This document shows positions 32,127-42,933 of a stretch of 47,246 nt of DNA, one piece after another. The translations under genes and the position numbers were made by a program. The stretch spans positions 1 to 47,246 of the forward strand of contig JAGYLU010000010.1 of assembly GCA_018400755.1 (NCBI GenBank). The letters are read 5' to 3'. The notes beneath the pieces are model-generated. The model did not search any database and was not told the origin of the DNA. It saw only the letters and a list, made by a program, of their open reading frames with translations. Numbering within the stretch: the stretch's first letter is position 1; every line of letters starts with the position of its first letter. Origin of the DNA: Acholeplasmataceae bacterium (GTDB lineage Bacteria > Bacillota_I > Bacilli_A > Acholeplasmatales > Acholeplasmataceae).

Positions 32127-33290
32127 ATGAGCAAGAAGAAACTGATGTTACTCTTCGTCATCTACATCGCATTTATCGCCCTAGGACTCCCTGACGCCCT
32201 TCTTGGTTCAGCCTGGAATCTGATCGAGAGGACCTCTCGGTCTCTCTTAGAACCCTTGGTTTCATGGCCTTTGTCGTCTATCTGATGTCGGTGACGGCAA
32301 CTGCAACGCCCCGTCACGATGAAACTGCTCCAGACCAAATGGGATGCGTTGCGTCAGCATCCTGATGACTGGTACCGCCCTTATTGTTCTACCAGTCGGT
32401 CGGAGGCGTTCTGGCATATGCTCTTCTTGCCTTCTTTGGGGAACAGGCATAGGCGCGTCGATGCTCCCTCAATCACTATCTCGCCATCAATTACAAAGCC
32501 CGCCACATGAATTTGCTTCACGCTCTTTTTTGTAATAGCTCGGCGTGACTGCGGTCAGCGAATCATGGCGATTGCCTTGAACAATGAACAATGGCGAATC
32601 GGTTACCTCACGGTTGGCATCATCCTCCTCGTCATCATACGAAAGTCGTGTTTCTCTCATTTCCCCCTTTGGGCCGAGAAAACTTTGTGAAAACCATACC
32701 CGTCGAGGTTCAAAGACATCATCAAGACCAAAGGCGTCATCAACGCCACCCTGATCTTCTTATTCTATGTTCACTTGGAATCTCTTGCCGGGGTTTGGAT
32801 CGCCAGCTACATCTTCATCGAAAAAGGGCTTGGTTACGCTGAATCCGCACTATTTACAACCACTTATTTTTTGATGTTGACGATTGGCAGGATCATTTCC
32901 GGAATCATCGCCAACCGGGTCTCGGCCAGATCATTGGTCATGGCCGGTGAGTTACTGATTCTCCTTGGTGCCGGACTCTTGTTCATCAATGTGTCAAGTC
33001 CTTGGTTTTATGTTCTTGCTGTCTCATTGATCGGACTCGGTTCCGGACCCGTCTTTCCAAACATGATGATGCTTAACATCACCATTTTTGACAAACGGGT
33101 CCTTTCAAGGGTAATCAGCCTTGAGATGGCAATCGGTTATGTCGGTTTTGGACTGCTCACACCTCTGGCAGGCATGGTCTTCCAACAATTCGGGATCAGT
33201 CTCTATCCCTTTCTGATGGCCGGTGTTGCCCTGCTGACCCTCTTCTTGACAAGACATCTCTTCAAGTTGAAGCCAGAGCTGACCCCGTGA
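32127..33290 (+). pseudogene. Major facilitator superfamily transporter, N-terminal half frameshifted
   Basis: ATG at 32127 after AAGGAG begins a normal first helix (KKKLMLLFVIYIAFIALGLPDALLGSAWN). Between ~32250 and 32780 the protein continues in shifting frames: GFMAFVVYLMSVTATA, MTGTALIVLPVG, GTGIGA, then AIALNNEQWRIGYLTVGIILLV. From ~32780 to the stop it reads cleanly for ~170 residues of six helices. At least five indels are needed. The original was a ~390-aa sugar or metabolite permease; substrate unknown. Confidence 0.82.
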
Positions 33291-33319
33291 TTGCCGTATG
33301 GCATCACGTGTGCTAAAAT
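33291..33319 (+). promoter_or_regulatory. Promoter of the DUF368-galU pair
   Basis: TTGCCG (33291-33296), 17-base spacer, TAAAAT (33314-33319), starting right at the stop of the MFS remnant. Confidence 0.65.
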
Positions 33320-33352
33320 AGAGACATCAGATCACTTTCGGGAGGCATGTCC

Positions 33353-34228
33353 ATGAAGTCTCTTGTCGCGTGTCTCAAAGGTGCGATTGTTGGTTTCGCC
33401 AGTGTCCTTCCTGGCATCAGCGGATCGCTTTCAGCTGTCATCCTTGGCGTCTATGAGTCACTATTAAGTGCGCTCTCAAGACTCATCATCGCGCCAATCG
33501 AGACTTTCAAGGTCCATTACGGCCTGTTCCTTGGTATTCTCTTTGGGATTCTTGTTGGCGCGCTATCGATGGACTATCTCTATCAAAGCGTTCCGATCCC
33601 TTTGCTTCTGCTCTTTGCCGGAGCCATCGCCGGATCCCTTTCCAGACTCTTCGAAAAGACCGATTTTCACAAGAAGCCTCAGACAAGCCTATCCTTGATG
33701 GCGGTCACATTCCTGCTCTTTGTCTTATTGATCAGTCTTTCCGATCATCCTGGACGTTCATTTGAACTTGGCTTCGCAAGCGCTTTTCTGGTCGCTCTTC
33801 TGGCATCTGCTGCCATTTTGGTCCCAGGTCTCTCCGCGGCGACCATGTTGATTGTGCTGGGAGCTTATCAGGAGGTCATCGGTCTTGGAAGAACGTTGAT
33901 CAACATACTCACAGGAGAAGCCAACGGTCTGTTTTCGGACTTCTTGGTCTCAACCCTCGGTCTCTTGCTAGGTACCGTGATTGGTATCGTGATCGTCGCC
34001 AAAGGTATCTCACTGCTGCTGAATAGATTCCCCAGACACGTCATGGCAGTCGTCTTCGGTCTCGCTTTGGCCTCCCTCTATAGCCTCTTCAAAGCCGCCT
34101 TTGACCTCTATCAGGGTGTCCCAAGAACGCCAACATGGATGATGATCTTGGCGATCTTGATCTTTATCGCGAGTACGATCCTGTCCCATCTGTTTTCAAG
34201 AATTTCCACCAAGGAGATGATCACATGA
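33353..34228 (+). CDS. DUF368 (PopT-type) polyprenyl-phosphate transporter
   Basis: 291 aa, eight or more helices. DUF368 is recognised from the duplicated half-motifs KGAIVGFASVLPGISGSLSAVILGVYE near the start and LASAAILVPGLSAATMLIVLGAYQEV in the middle. Members of DUF368 are now known to recycle undecaprenyl phosphate across the membrane. GGGAGG sits 7 bases before the ATG at 33353; an ATG two codons earlier is too close to it. The stop overlaps the galU start (ATGA), linking lipid-carrier recycling to nucleotide-sugar supply. Confidence 0.88.
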   Translation: MKSLVACLKGAIVGFASVLPGISGSLSAVILGVYESLLSALSRLIIAPIETFKVHYGLFLGILFGILVGALSMDYLYQSVPIPLLLLFAGAIAGSLSRLFEKTDFHKKPQTSLSLMAVTFLLFVLLISLSDHPGRSFELGFASAFLVALLASAAILVPGLSAATMLIVLGAYQEVIGLGRTLINILTGEANGLFSDFLVSTLGLLLGTVIGIVIVAKGISLLLNRFPRHVMAVVFGLALASLYSLFKAAFDLYQGVPRTPTWMMILAILIFIASTILSHLFSRISTKEMIT

Positions 34229-35127
34229 TTACCAAAGCCGTCATTCCCGCCGCCGGTTACGGCACCAGGTTCCTACCCATCACCAAAGCCTTGCCGAAGG
34301 AACTCCTTCCAATCATCGACCGCCCCACGATCGAATTCATCGTGAATGAGGCCATCGCAAGCGGCATCACCGACATTCTTCTGATCGTCTCTAGCAACAA
34401 GAACACCATCATTGATTATTTCGACTACAACATCGAACTTGAGACCATCCTTCTCACCAAAGACAAGATCAAGGAATACGAGACCATCCGTCACGTCGCC
34501 GAAGGGGCGAACATCCACTACATCAGACAAAAAGAACAGCTTGGCCTGGGCCCACGCTGTCCTACAAGCAAAGCGCTGACGGCAATGAACCTTTCGCGGT
34601 TCTCTTAGGCGATGACATCTATATGACCAAAGGCACCCGTCACAAACAACTGATTGATGCCTGTAGACAAACCCATTCGTACATCACCAGAACCCTTCAA
34701 GAGTCCCTGAAGGTGCTGAAACCTATAAGCTGACGCCATCCCCGAGGATGGACAAGGGCCTTTATTGATTCCTTGTTGGTCATCGAGAGAGCTGATTCAC
34801 AAAGGACGCCCCCTCAAGGTGTCATTGGTAGCGGTATATCCTATCCCTGGGATGTTCACATACTCAAAGCCAGACAGCCGGTATCGGCAATGAAATCAAC
34901 TGACCGATGCCATCAAACGGATGATGGCAAGCACCCGTCTCTGCCTGACCATCACCGGAAAGCGTTACGATATCGGAAGCAAGATCGACTACATTGAAGC
35001 ATTCGATGGACTTGAAGATGAATCTATCAAGACAATCTCCAGAACATGCTATCTACCAAACTGCGGCATCAGTTCTATGATAAATTGCCCAGAAGCCATC
35101 GCTGGGCACGCTATTCCTAATGGATGA
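34225..35127 (+). pseudogene. galU: UTP-glucose-1-phosphate uridylyltransferase, frameshifted
   Basis: The first ~105 codons are perfect GalU: KAVIPAAGYGTRFLPITKALPKE (nucleotide-binding loop), PIIDRPTIEFIVNEAI, IRQKEQLGLG. From ~34540 the frame breaks repeatedly, yet the expected pieces follow in order: NEPFAVLLGDDI, KQLIDACRQTH, GVIG...YILSPGMF, DAIKRMMAS, GKRYDIGSKIDYIEAF. At least four indels. An intact product would make UDP-glucose for glycolipids or polysaccharide. Loss of galU would be costly, so sequence error is a serious alternative. Confidence 0.85.
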
Positions 35128-37347
35128 TGTCGGGGTTTTGAATCGATCAGGACAAATAATTTTGTCGCCTTCGTCATATAAGAAAGTTGTTATCTTCCGA
35201 TAATGTTCTCAAGGTCATAGACATTGACATCGTTGATTGATAAAGGTATCAGTCTGTGGCCTCATCAAAACAAAGTCCAACGATGAAGCATGAATTCAGC
35301 AATATTGTTATCATTACAGCGTAGATCGGACCGACGCAGATGCCGTCTCAGTCAAAGCTGATCTCCCGTGCCGGCGCTGTGAATGTGATCTCATCCAGCT
35401 CTTCGTGCGCAGAGATCCGGATAGTACCGATGATTGAACGGCATTGTCTCCTGCATAATCGATGGGATCGATGATGACCGTGTAAAGGGGCCTCAGATGC
35501 ATGTCTTTGAGTTTCTGACGGATCAGACCACGGGACAGTAATCCCTACGACAATCAGGATAATGACGAGTATGCCAAGCATGTCATAGTTCTAACCACTG
35601 TTTTCCACGGTAAAATTTCCTCCATATTCGAAAACCTTGTTCATGAAAATCATACCACATGAATGCGTTTGTTTTTCAATCACCCCATACAACGTATGAC
35701 GAATAATCAAAAGAGACTTCAGCCTCATCCGCCAAAATTAAAAATGAAGCTAGTTAGGTCCTCACTTCTTGAACATATGTCTGACCTTGAACTCATCTTT
35801 AATCTTCTCGCGCGTCTGGCACGCTCATTGCGTTTTTGTGTTTCATGGATGCATCTCCATCACAATCTTCATCTGATATTGCCAATCTCTTCTTTCAACA
35901 TTTCAACCGATGTTTCCCTTTAACATCTTCGAAAGCATTCGTCTGACATTTCTACTGAATGATGGCGGTGACGCCAAGGGCATCAACGACGCAGACCTTC
36001 AAGGCTTTGACCTTCTTCTTGCTGTCGAAACCCATGTTTCAGAGATCAGTCTCAATCGCGGACTCGATGCTATCCACGCCCGATGAGACCACCGGTCGGT
36101 GATGGCAGGAAGACCTTGTTCATTAAATGAGTTGTGAAAATCAATGTTCTGACCCAGATACGAATGTCGAAATCGGTGATCTCATCATTAGATGATGTTT
36201 GATGAGATATGACGATGTAAGCCGCTGGACCATCTTTGGCATTGATATTGAAGGTTGACACGATGTTGAATTTCTTGTTTGAAAACGCGAGGTCAAAAAC
36301 TGAGACAACAACAAGTTACGTACCAACATCAATACAATACCACAAGAAACCAAAGACAGTCGACTCAAAGTAACCAGAATAAACGCCCGCTCACCAATAT
36401 TCCTGTCTGATATGGTCAATCATCAGGTTGACCTTCTTAAATGTCCTGAAAGATTGTAGTACTTCTCACTGAACCTGGCTCCATGACGGACAAGATAGAC
36501 CATCATGTTATGGGCATTCCAATCAACATAAAGACAGCAAACCAGTCAAGGTCATCTTGCGTATACTGTGCCATCAGATCGTCAGCATGTCCTTGCGGTC
36601 ACGCATCACACAGACCCGCTTTCCTTAAATCAATGGATTCCTTGAATCTGGCCAGCATCGATGACAGCCGGTCCTTCCCTCTTTCGTCCTTCATTCGCTG
36701 CTGCTGATCGAATCCGGTAAAGCTCTTTTCGACAAACAGTGACACCAATCCGGGGTCATCGGCATTGAAAATAATCATGATGAATCTTTCTGGACATCAA
36801 GGGCGTCTTCTCAACCCAATTTGGTGATGTCTTCTTGAACGGGGTATTGACATAGACACTGATGCCTTCTAGATACTCTGACGACAAAGGTTTTCATCAC
36901 CACGCAAAAAATCATCGTTTCGACTGTTCAGTTCCAAAACCGTCTTGAGCACATGCGTGAAGGTTTGAACTCGGCGATGGTCAGCTCGTCAGTCCTTGAG
37001 ACCGGCGACCATCCCCTGTTTCTTCAAGAAAATGATTTAAGAAGCACTTTAAGCAGTGGTTTATAGGTCAACAGATCGACCAGATGCCTTGTTCTCAGGC
37101 CGGTCAAAGAGCCCCCAGATAAATCATCCGCATACCCTTGTCTTCATTGAGATGTGCCTTTGTCTCAGTATAAGACCTGACATATCTGATATGTAATCAA
37201 TGTTCTCAAGCATGAAGAGAATCATCTTAGAAGCACCTCAAGGCCCGGGTCAACTCAAGGTCGGCTTCTGTTCATGCGAAGCCAAACATCTCAACATCCC
37301 GTTTTCAATGACGCTACTCAATCCAACGGTTTTGCCTGTCCAGGTCT
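35128..37347 (-). other. 2.2-kb stretch of scrambled, unidentified coding remnants
   Basis: No complete gene. Minus-strand protein-like fragments change frame every few dozen codons: GKTVGLSSVIENGMLRCL near 37330, HLNEDKGMRMIYLGALFDRPENK near 37100, EGISVYVNTPFKKTSPNWVEKTPL near 36830, and FNINAKDGPAAYIVISHQTSS near 36230. A TM-like start (MLGILVIILIVVGI) lies at 35581. I cannot name the families. Together with the galU 3' part this is the longest damaged patch in the window. Confidence 0.5.
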
Positions 37348-37656
37348 TCAGTCTCCTTTGTCATCCAACCCCGAAATCGCATCCAATCCTTCTGTGACCA
37401 ACCGTTCATAATCGGACATCGGTCGTTTCTCGGTCGGTGTCGAAAGCGTCAACAGTTGATCCAAGGTGATCTCAAACAAAGCCGCGATCCTGATCAGGTT
37501 CTGGATATCAAAGGAACTCTTTCCTCTTAGGTTTTGTGAGACAGCTGACTTTGAAATCGAGAGAACATGGGCAAGATCATCTTGGGTCATGTTCTTTTTC
37601 TTCAAGAGTTTTCTGATGTGTTCGCCGACTTTGACGTTATCGATGACGTCAGGCAT
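37348..37656 (-). CDS. Xre-family helix-turn-helix regulator
   Basis: 102 aa. The HTH_3 domain occupies ~10-65: VGEHIRKLLKKKNMTQDDLAHVLSISKSAVSQNLRGKSSFDIQNLIRIAALFEITLDQLL. GGGGGG lies ~8 bases before the ATG at 37656; the longer frame's 15 extra codons are dropped. The short C-terminal tail has no known ligand domain. It is oriented into the scrambled region, so it may have been co-transcribed with that lost gene, and away from the divergent ABC exporter, which it might control. Confidence 0.88.
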   Translation of the reverse strand: MPDVIDNVKVGEHIRKLLKKKNMTQDDLAHVLSISKSAVSQNLRGKSSFDIQNLIRIAALFEITLDQLLTLSTPTEKRPMSDYERLVTEGLDAISGLDDKGD

Positions 37657-37824
37657 AGCGTCGCCCCCCTTTGCTGGTTTTGTGATTTCATTATACGTCA
37701 TTTGAACTGTGATTTGAAGAGGGTTTGTCCTTAACCGTCATGACCGGTCTTAAGCATGGGCGTCACCTTTTGACCGTCTCTTCTCATCAAAGAGTTAAGT
37801 GCAACTGAACTTCTTGATCTCATC

Positions 37825-37853
37825 TTGCCATGGGAAACAGTTAGTGATAGAAT
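37825..37853 (+). promoter_or_regulatory. Promoter of the ABC exporter pair
   Basis: TTGCCA (37825-37830), 17-base spacer, TAGAAT (37848-37853), 37 bases before the ATG. Confidence 0.7.
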
Positions 37854-37890
37854 GGTTGATGAGAAAACGATTCCAAATACGAGGTGACTT

Positions 37891-38604
37891 ATGATCCAGA
37901 TCAACCATGTCTCAAAGTCTTATGACGGAAAGAAAAAAGCCCTTGATGACGTCAGCCTGACCATTGAAAAAGGCGACATCTACGGCTTTGTCGGCCATAA
38001 CGGGGCCGGCAAGACAACCCTTTTGAAATCCATTGCCGGTATCATCGATTTCGACCAGGGAGAGATCACGGTCGCGGGCATGTCCATCAAGGATGATCCC
38101 CTTGGGGTCAAAGGGATTCTTTCCTATATCCCTGACAATCCCGATGTCTATGAATCACTTTCTGGCAATCAATACCTGGCGTTCATCTCTGATGTCTTCA
38201 TGATCCCAAAGACCGAACGCGAGAACGCGATCGCCGAATATGCCAGACTCTTTGAGATCGAGAGTGCCCTTGCCAATCCCATCGCCTCTTATTCTCACGG
38301 CATGAAACAAAAACTCGTGATCATCAGTGCCCTGATCCACAAACCCAAAGTCTTCCTGCTCGATGAACCCTTTGTCGGCCTTGATCCCAAAGCCAGCTTC
38401 CAGCTCAAGGAGATATTGACCGACATGTGTGCCAAAGGCACATCGATCTTCTTCTCAACCCACGTCCTTGAAGTGGTTGAGAAGTTATGTAACAAAATCG
38501 CCATCATCAAAGAAGGCAAGATCGTCGCATCCGGTCTGACCACTGAGATCATCACAAACAAATCCCTTGAAGACATCTTCATGGAGATCCAAAAAGAATC
38601 ATGA
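37891..38604 (+). CDS. ABC exporter ATPase
   Basis: 237 aa. Walker A GHNGAGKTT, Q-loop SYIPDNPDVYESLSG, signature YSHGMKQKLVIISALI, Walker B VFLLDEPFVGLDP and switch STHVLEVVE. SHGMKQ in place of LSGGQ is typical of the group that serves ABC-2-like permeases (YhaQ/EcsA-like). GAGGTGACTT precedes the ATG. The stop overlaps the permease start (ATGATG). Confidence 0.93.
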   Translation: MIQINHVSKSYDGKKKALDDVSLTIEKGDIYGFVGHNGAGKTTLLKSIAGIIDFDQGEITVAGMSIKDDPLGVKGILSYIPDNPDVYESLSGNQYLAFISDVFMIPKTERENAIAEYARLFEIESALANPIASYSHGMKQKLVIISALIHKPKVFLLDEPFVGLDPKASFQLKEILTDMCAKGTSIFFSTHVLEVVEKLCNKIAIIKEGKIVASGLTTEIITNKSLEDIFMEIQKES

Positions 38605-40205
38605 TGACCAAGACCTTGCTTGGGGTCTTCCTGAAAGAGAACTTCTCCTTCAGAAGGATCCTTGGCTTCGATGCCAAAAAGTCCAAAACCAAGGCCATCC
38701 TGATCATCTTGGCCATGGTCTATGCCCTTGCTGTCTTCATTGGTCTCTTCGGTTATCTCTTCTTTGACCTGGGCAAGGTCTTGAAAGAGATGAACCAGAT
38801 GCGTCTCTTGTTGTCGTTTGCCGCAATCTATGCCTTAGGTCTTTCCATCATCATCGTGCTCTTCAGAGCGGATGGGACGTTGTTTCATACCAAGGACTAT
38901 GAGATTCTTTCTCCTTTGCCGATTCCAAATAAGACCATCCTTCGGGCCAAGGTCCTGATTCTCTATCTGATGGTCATCACCATGGCTTTTCTCGCCACCG
39001 CTCCGATCCTTTTCGCCTACTTCTATCACAATGGCGTATCCGTTTTCGGACTGCTCGCCTACGTGGTTGGATTTCTGGTTCTGCCTTTGGTCCCCTTCAT
39101 CATCATGTCGTTCCTATCTCTTCTGATCAGCCGGATCACCGCCAGGATGCGTCACACCAACCTCATCAAGATTGTCGTCCTCTTTGTCTTGGTCATCGTC
39201 TTGATGCTCGCCTCATTTTCAATCAATGATCCTGAGATCAATCCCTTGACCGGGCAAATTGATCTCTTCAAGGGCATTTCAGATCTCTATCTGCCCTTTG
39301 CATGGTTCATGGACGCTGTTCATGACCAGTCGCTTGTGGCCTTGTTGCTCTTGGTTGCTTCCCATATCGGTGCGTTCTATCTCTACATCGAAGGCATCTC
39401 AGGAATCGCCCATAAGAGCAACCAAGCCTCAAGAAACATCATCATGTCAAAGACCGGCAAAGTCTATCAACACAAACAAAAAAGCGTCACCAGGACGCTT
39501 GTCGAAAAAGAACTGAACACATTCCTCTCCATTCCGATCTACGCCCTCAATGCCGGACTCGGGCCCATCATACTCCTTATTTTCTCGATTGCCTCACTGT
39601 TCTACCAGGAAGGTATCCAAAATGTGCTCCAAGAGATGATTGCCGAGGGCCTTGAAACATCGGCTTTGATTCTCATCTTGGTCGGTTTCTCGATCGCTAT
39701 GACCTATACACCAGCGATCAGTCTCTCCCTTGAAGGCAAGCGCTTCTGGATCGTGAAGAGTCTGCCAATCAGGACACAGACACTCATCATGTCAAAAGTC
39801 CTCTTCAATGTGGCCCTGATTGCCCCAATCGCCCTAGTGAGCATCATCCTCTTCACCTTCTCATTCGCAATCCCCTTCATGTCCGGTCTTCTGATGATGG
39901 TTCTGGCTCTGATCTTCTCGGTGTTGATCTCGCTCTTTGACGCCACCGTGAATCTCTTCATCCCCAAGTTCGACTTTATCAACCCTGTTGAGGTCATCAA
40001 GCAAAGCGCAGGCGCACTTCTCGCCGTCTTTGGCGGTTTTGCTTGGCTTGCCATGAGTGGCTTCATCTGGTATCTTCTCGCTGGCAAGATTGATGAGACG
40101 TGGATCATGGTCTTGTTGATCACATTCAATCTGATCCTTTCCATCCCCTTCTATCTCTTGATCCATCTGAAATCAGATCATCTTGTCAGAAAGATGAACG
40201 CTTGA
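38601..40205 (+). CDS. Large ABC exporter permease
   Basis: 534 aa with about 12 predicted helices, twice the usual ABC-2 size, so the two halves may form the whole membrane part. Hydrophobic segments start at ~30 (AILIILAMVYALAVFIGLFG) and continue to the end (WIMVLLITFNLILSIPFYLLIHL). Directly coupled to the ATPase upstream by overlapping stop and start. A strong terminator follows. Substrate unknown. Confidence 0.88.
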   Translation: MMTKTLLGVFLKENFSFRRILGFDAKKSKTKAILIILAMVYALAVFIGLFGYLFFDLGKVLKEMNQMRLLLSFAAIYALGLSIIIVLFRADGTLFHTKDYEILSPLPIPNKTILRAKVLILYLMVITMAFLATAPILFAYFYHNGVSVFGLLAYVVGFLVLPLVPFIIMSFLSLLISRITARMRHTNLIKIVVLFVLVIVLMLASFSINDPEINPLTGQIDLFKGISDLYLPFAWFMDAVHDQSLVALLLLVASHIGAFYLYIEGISGIAHKSNQASRNIIMSKTGKVYQHKQKSVTRTLVEKELNTFLSIPIYALNAGLGPIILLIFSIASLFYQEGIQNVLQEMIAEGLETSALILILVGFSIAMTYTPAISLSLEGKRFWIVKSLPIRTQTLIMSKVLFNVALIAPIALVSIILFTFSFAIPFMSGLLMMVLALIFSVLISLFDATVNLFIPKFDFINPVEVIKQSAGALLAVFGGFAWLAMSGFIWYLLAGKIDETWIMVLLITFNLILSIPFYLLIHLKSDHLVRKMNA

Positions 40206-40221
40206 ACAATCCTCACGAATC

Positions 40222-40258
40222 AAAAGACCGAATCCTAAGTGTTGGATTCGGTCTTTTT
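40222..40258 (+). terminator. Terminator of the ABC exporter operon
   Basis: Perfect 13-bp stem (AAAGACCGAATCC and its complement), 8-base loop, TTTTT. The flanking A run lets it also serve the convergent symporter gene. Confidence 0.9.
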
Positions 40259-40278
40259 CATCATCAATATAAGTTTGG

Positions 40279-41661
40279 CTACTTCGCCAGTCTTTCCTCA
40301 AGTTCTTTGGTGATCTTGTCATAAAACGCGGTATCAATCTTGAAATGCTTGCGGTAGACGACATAAGAGATCAAGATCAGGATCAAAGGAATCACGATCA
40401 TCGAAAGCCTTAAAATCAGTAGCATCGAATCATTGACAAGTGATGCGATCATCTCTCTGACAGCCTCATTGCTCATCTCGGGATTTGAGTCTTTGGCTTC
40501 GGTCACCGGGTTGATGACGTTTCTGTTGAGTCCTGAGACCGCGAGTGTCACAGCCACGATCGCGGTTTGAAAGGCTGATGCCAGTTTGGTGACAAACGGG
40601 TTGATCGCAAAGACAACACTCTCATTTCTTGTTCCAATTTTCCACTAGCGTATTCGATTGTGACCTGGCGCAATAAGCGTGGAACCTGGATGAAGCCCTG
40701 CCGGAAGAATAAGGCGAGTCCGGCGTTAAACAGCGACAATTGATTTTGATCCCGTATCCGGCACTCATGAAAGTGCGTATCCGATCACTAATCCTTAACA
40801 GCAGCGATAAACGAAGATGTTCAATGGTCATCTTTTTTGGCCAAAGGGAAAGAGCGCGAAGTGCGGAAAGCGCTACGCGAGAATGCCTGAGAACAGGGTG
40901 AGCTCAGTACGCCATAAACCTCAAATCATAGTTGAAGAATAGTGCCTAGGCTCGTGGTGACGAAATAACCGGTATTAAACAGGATGTGACGATGATGCGA
41001 CCAGCTGGTCGTTTTCACTGATAATTGAAGAACGCCAGCAACCAGCGTCGTCTTCCTGAACCTACATCGGTATTAGCGCTCTTCTTCTCGCCAGCACCGG
41101 AAAACAACCACTTGGGAAGGACAAAGATCGACGCCACCACCAAAGCGATCAGAAGAACGCCTGTTTGGGACCACCACCGAAGTTCTGATAGATGATGGAA
41201 CGAACGCGATGACCAGAAACATCCGGACTGGCAGATAGCTAACGCCGTGATGATACAATTCCGATTCCTTCTGATTGGTCGTAAACAGAAGGATACATCG
41301 ACCAATAGGAAATGTCATTCATTGTAAATGGCATTCCAGCCCAGCGCGATGATACCAAAGATGGTAGTAGACGCCCATCCCGTCAATCCATAATCCTGAA
41401 ACAGAAACATGAAGACCCGCTGAAAGCATCGCCTGGGAGAGAATCATATTTGAACTTTGAACTTCGTCTTGGTATTGTCAGCCTTGACCCCCATCATGGG
41501 GTCATTGACAATCACCAATCTGACCTCAACAGCGTTCCCAGTCGGAAAGCCTAAGGCATCCGTCAAAGCTATCAGATAGGTGGCGTATAGCATCATCATA
41601 TCCCTATGCCAGTCAAGGGGCATCGAATAACTCAGTTTGAGCGTCTGCTGGCTTTAGCCAT
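40279..41661 (-). pseudogene. GPH-family sugar:cation symporter, frameshifted
   Basis: AAAGGAC and ATG at 41661 begin MAKASRR; from there the melibiose/lactose-symporter order can be followed through changing frames: MMMLYATYLIALTDALGF, NDPMMGVKADNTKTKFK (the family's N-DP-MG-ADxT motif), IFGIIALGWNAIYNE, FFLIALVVASIFVLPKWLF, IEYASGKLEQ, ESVVFAINPFVTKLASAFQTA. The last ~110 codons are clean. At least six indels lie between ~40620 and 41650. It imported sugars, perhaps galactosides given the alpha-galactosidase 3 kb away. Confidence 0.82.
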
Positions 41662-41832
41662 GTTTTGTCCTTTGATATGAGATTTTGAAATGGGTATTTA
41701 CAGTCCATTATATGCAATCGTGAGCCTTTGCAAGTTTGATAAATCACCAGTGATTCGCAATCGGTTGTGAATCAGTCTTTCATCCGATGATCCATCTTCA
41801 CCCCATGACTAAACCTATTCAGGAGGACCACA

Positions 41833-42725
41833 GTGTTAGCCCCATCACATTCAGACTACTCAGGCATTGACTGATGACCAAAGTATCAGTACCTAGAGAT
41901 GTCTGCCATTCCCTCAAACCAAACAGTTTACCTCCTTACCACCATTCTTTGAGTATGCGAAAGCCCATCCCATCTTTGACGATACGCACAAATCTCATGG
42001 GCCTTTGGGAGAAAAGGGTGTCATCGTTGGTCTTGTCGCTTGTGAGATGACTAATAGAGTGAAGCGTTTGCCAGTGTCAGAAAGCAGCTACTCCTGGATA
42101 CCTGCTTCGAAATGGTTGACTATGCCCAAAGACCCATCTCTATGTCATCAAAGACGAAAACCACATATCCAGAATCTGGGTGATCGATCATGAGACCGAC
42201 AAACGTGATCTTCTGAGATCGAAAGGTTATGCCATGATCGCCAAAGACGCGGTCACCATATTTGATTATCAGAAGCCATTTCCAAAGACTCTTCTGCCAC
42301 CAGGCTATGAGATCATCAGTCTCAAAGATGAGAATGATCTTCAAAAAATCCATCGTTGTCTTTGGGAAGGATTCAATCATGGCGATACCCCTGATGATGA
42401 TCTCTCAGGACGGAAGCTGATGCAATCAGGCCCTCACTTCATGCCTGAACTCACAACCATCGTGAAGAACCCTGAAGGACAGTATGCAACCTATGCTGGC
42501 ATGTGGCTCGACCAGAAGAACCATTATGCCTATTTGGAACCACTGGCGACCATTCCCTCAGAACGAAAAAAAGGACTGGCTCAAGCTGCCCTTGTCGCTG
42601 CCATGGAAAAGACAAAAGCCCTCGGGGCAACATACTGTTTTGGAGGGTCTTTGGACTTCTATTTGAACATGGGTTTTGAACCCATCGCCATCCGTGAGTT
42701 ATGGGAAAAGAAGACTTCTATCTAG
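41833..42725 (+). pseudogene. GNAT N-acetyltransferase, N-terminal part frameshifted
   Basis: AGGAGG, 6 bases, GTG at 41833 begins LAPSHSDYSGID and breaks. Later pieces appear in other frames: FFEYAKAHPIFDDTHKSHGPLGEKGVIVGLVACEM (41955-42055), then RPISMSSK / YVIKDENHISRIWVIDHETDKRDLL. From ~42180 a clean 181-codon frame runs to the stop with the GNAT acetyl-CoA region (YLEPLATIPSERKKGLAQAALVAAMEKTKALGATYCFGG) and NMGFEP. The C-terminal acetyl-CoA fold could still be made from an internal start. Substrate unknown. Confidence 0.7.
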
Positions 42726-42764
42726 GAGATACAAGTGATGATCATTGACTTTGATTCAATGTTG

Positions 42765-42796
42765 AACCTGGGCATGGGCGCGGGTTTTTCTTTTTG
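42765..42796 (+). terminator. Probable terminator after the acetyltransferase
   Basis: AACCTG pairs with CGGGTT across a 10-base loop, followed by T runs interrupted by a C. Confidence 0.55.
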
Positions 42797-42844
42797 ATTG
42801 CTATGACCTGAATTGATATGAAACATAGCGTCCCATACAAATTT

Positions 42845-42908
42845 TTACGTTTCATAATGACGATTTTTTACGTTTGAAATTGACTAATTGTTACGTTTGT
42901 GGTAATCT
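42845..42908 (+). promoter_or_regulatory. Promoter with three phased TTACGTTT repeats, DUF4143 gene
   Basis: TTACGTTT occurs at 42845, 42868 and 42891, exactly 23 bases apart each time. The third lies inside the 17-base spacer between TTGACT (42880-42885) and TAATCT (42903-42908). Direct repeats at this fixed spacing over a promoter suggest cooperative regulator binding. Confidence 0.65.
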
Positions 42909-42933
42909 GAAATCAGGAAAGTGAGGGGATATC

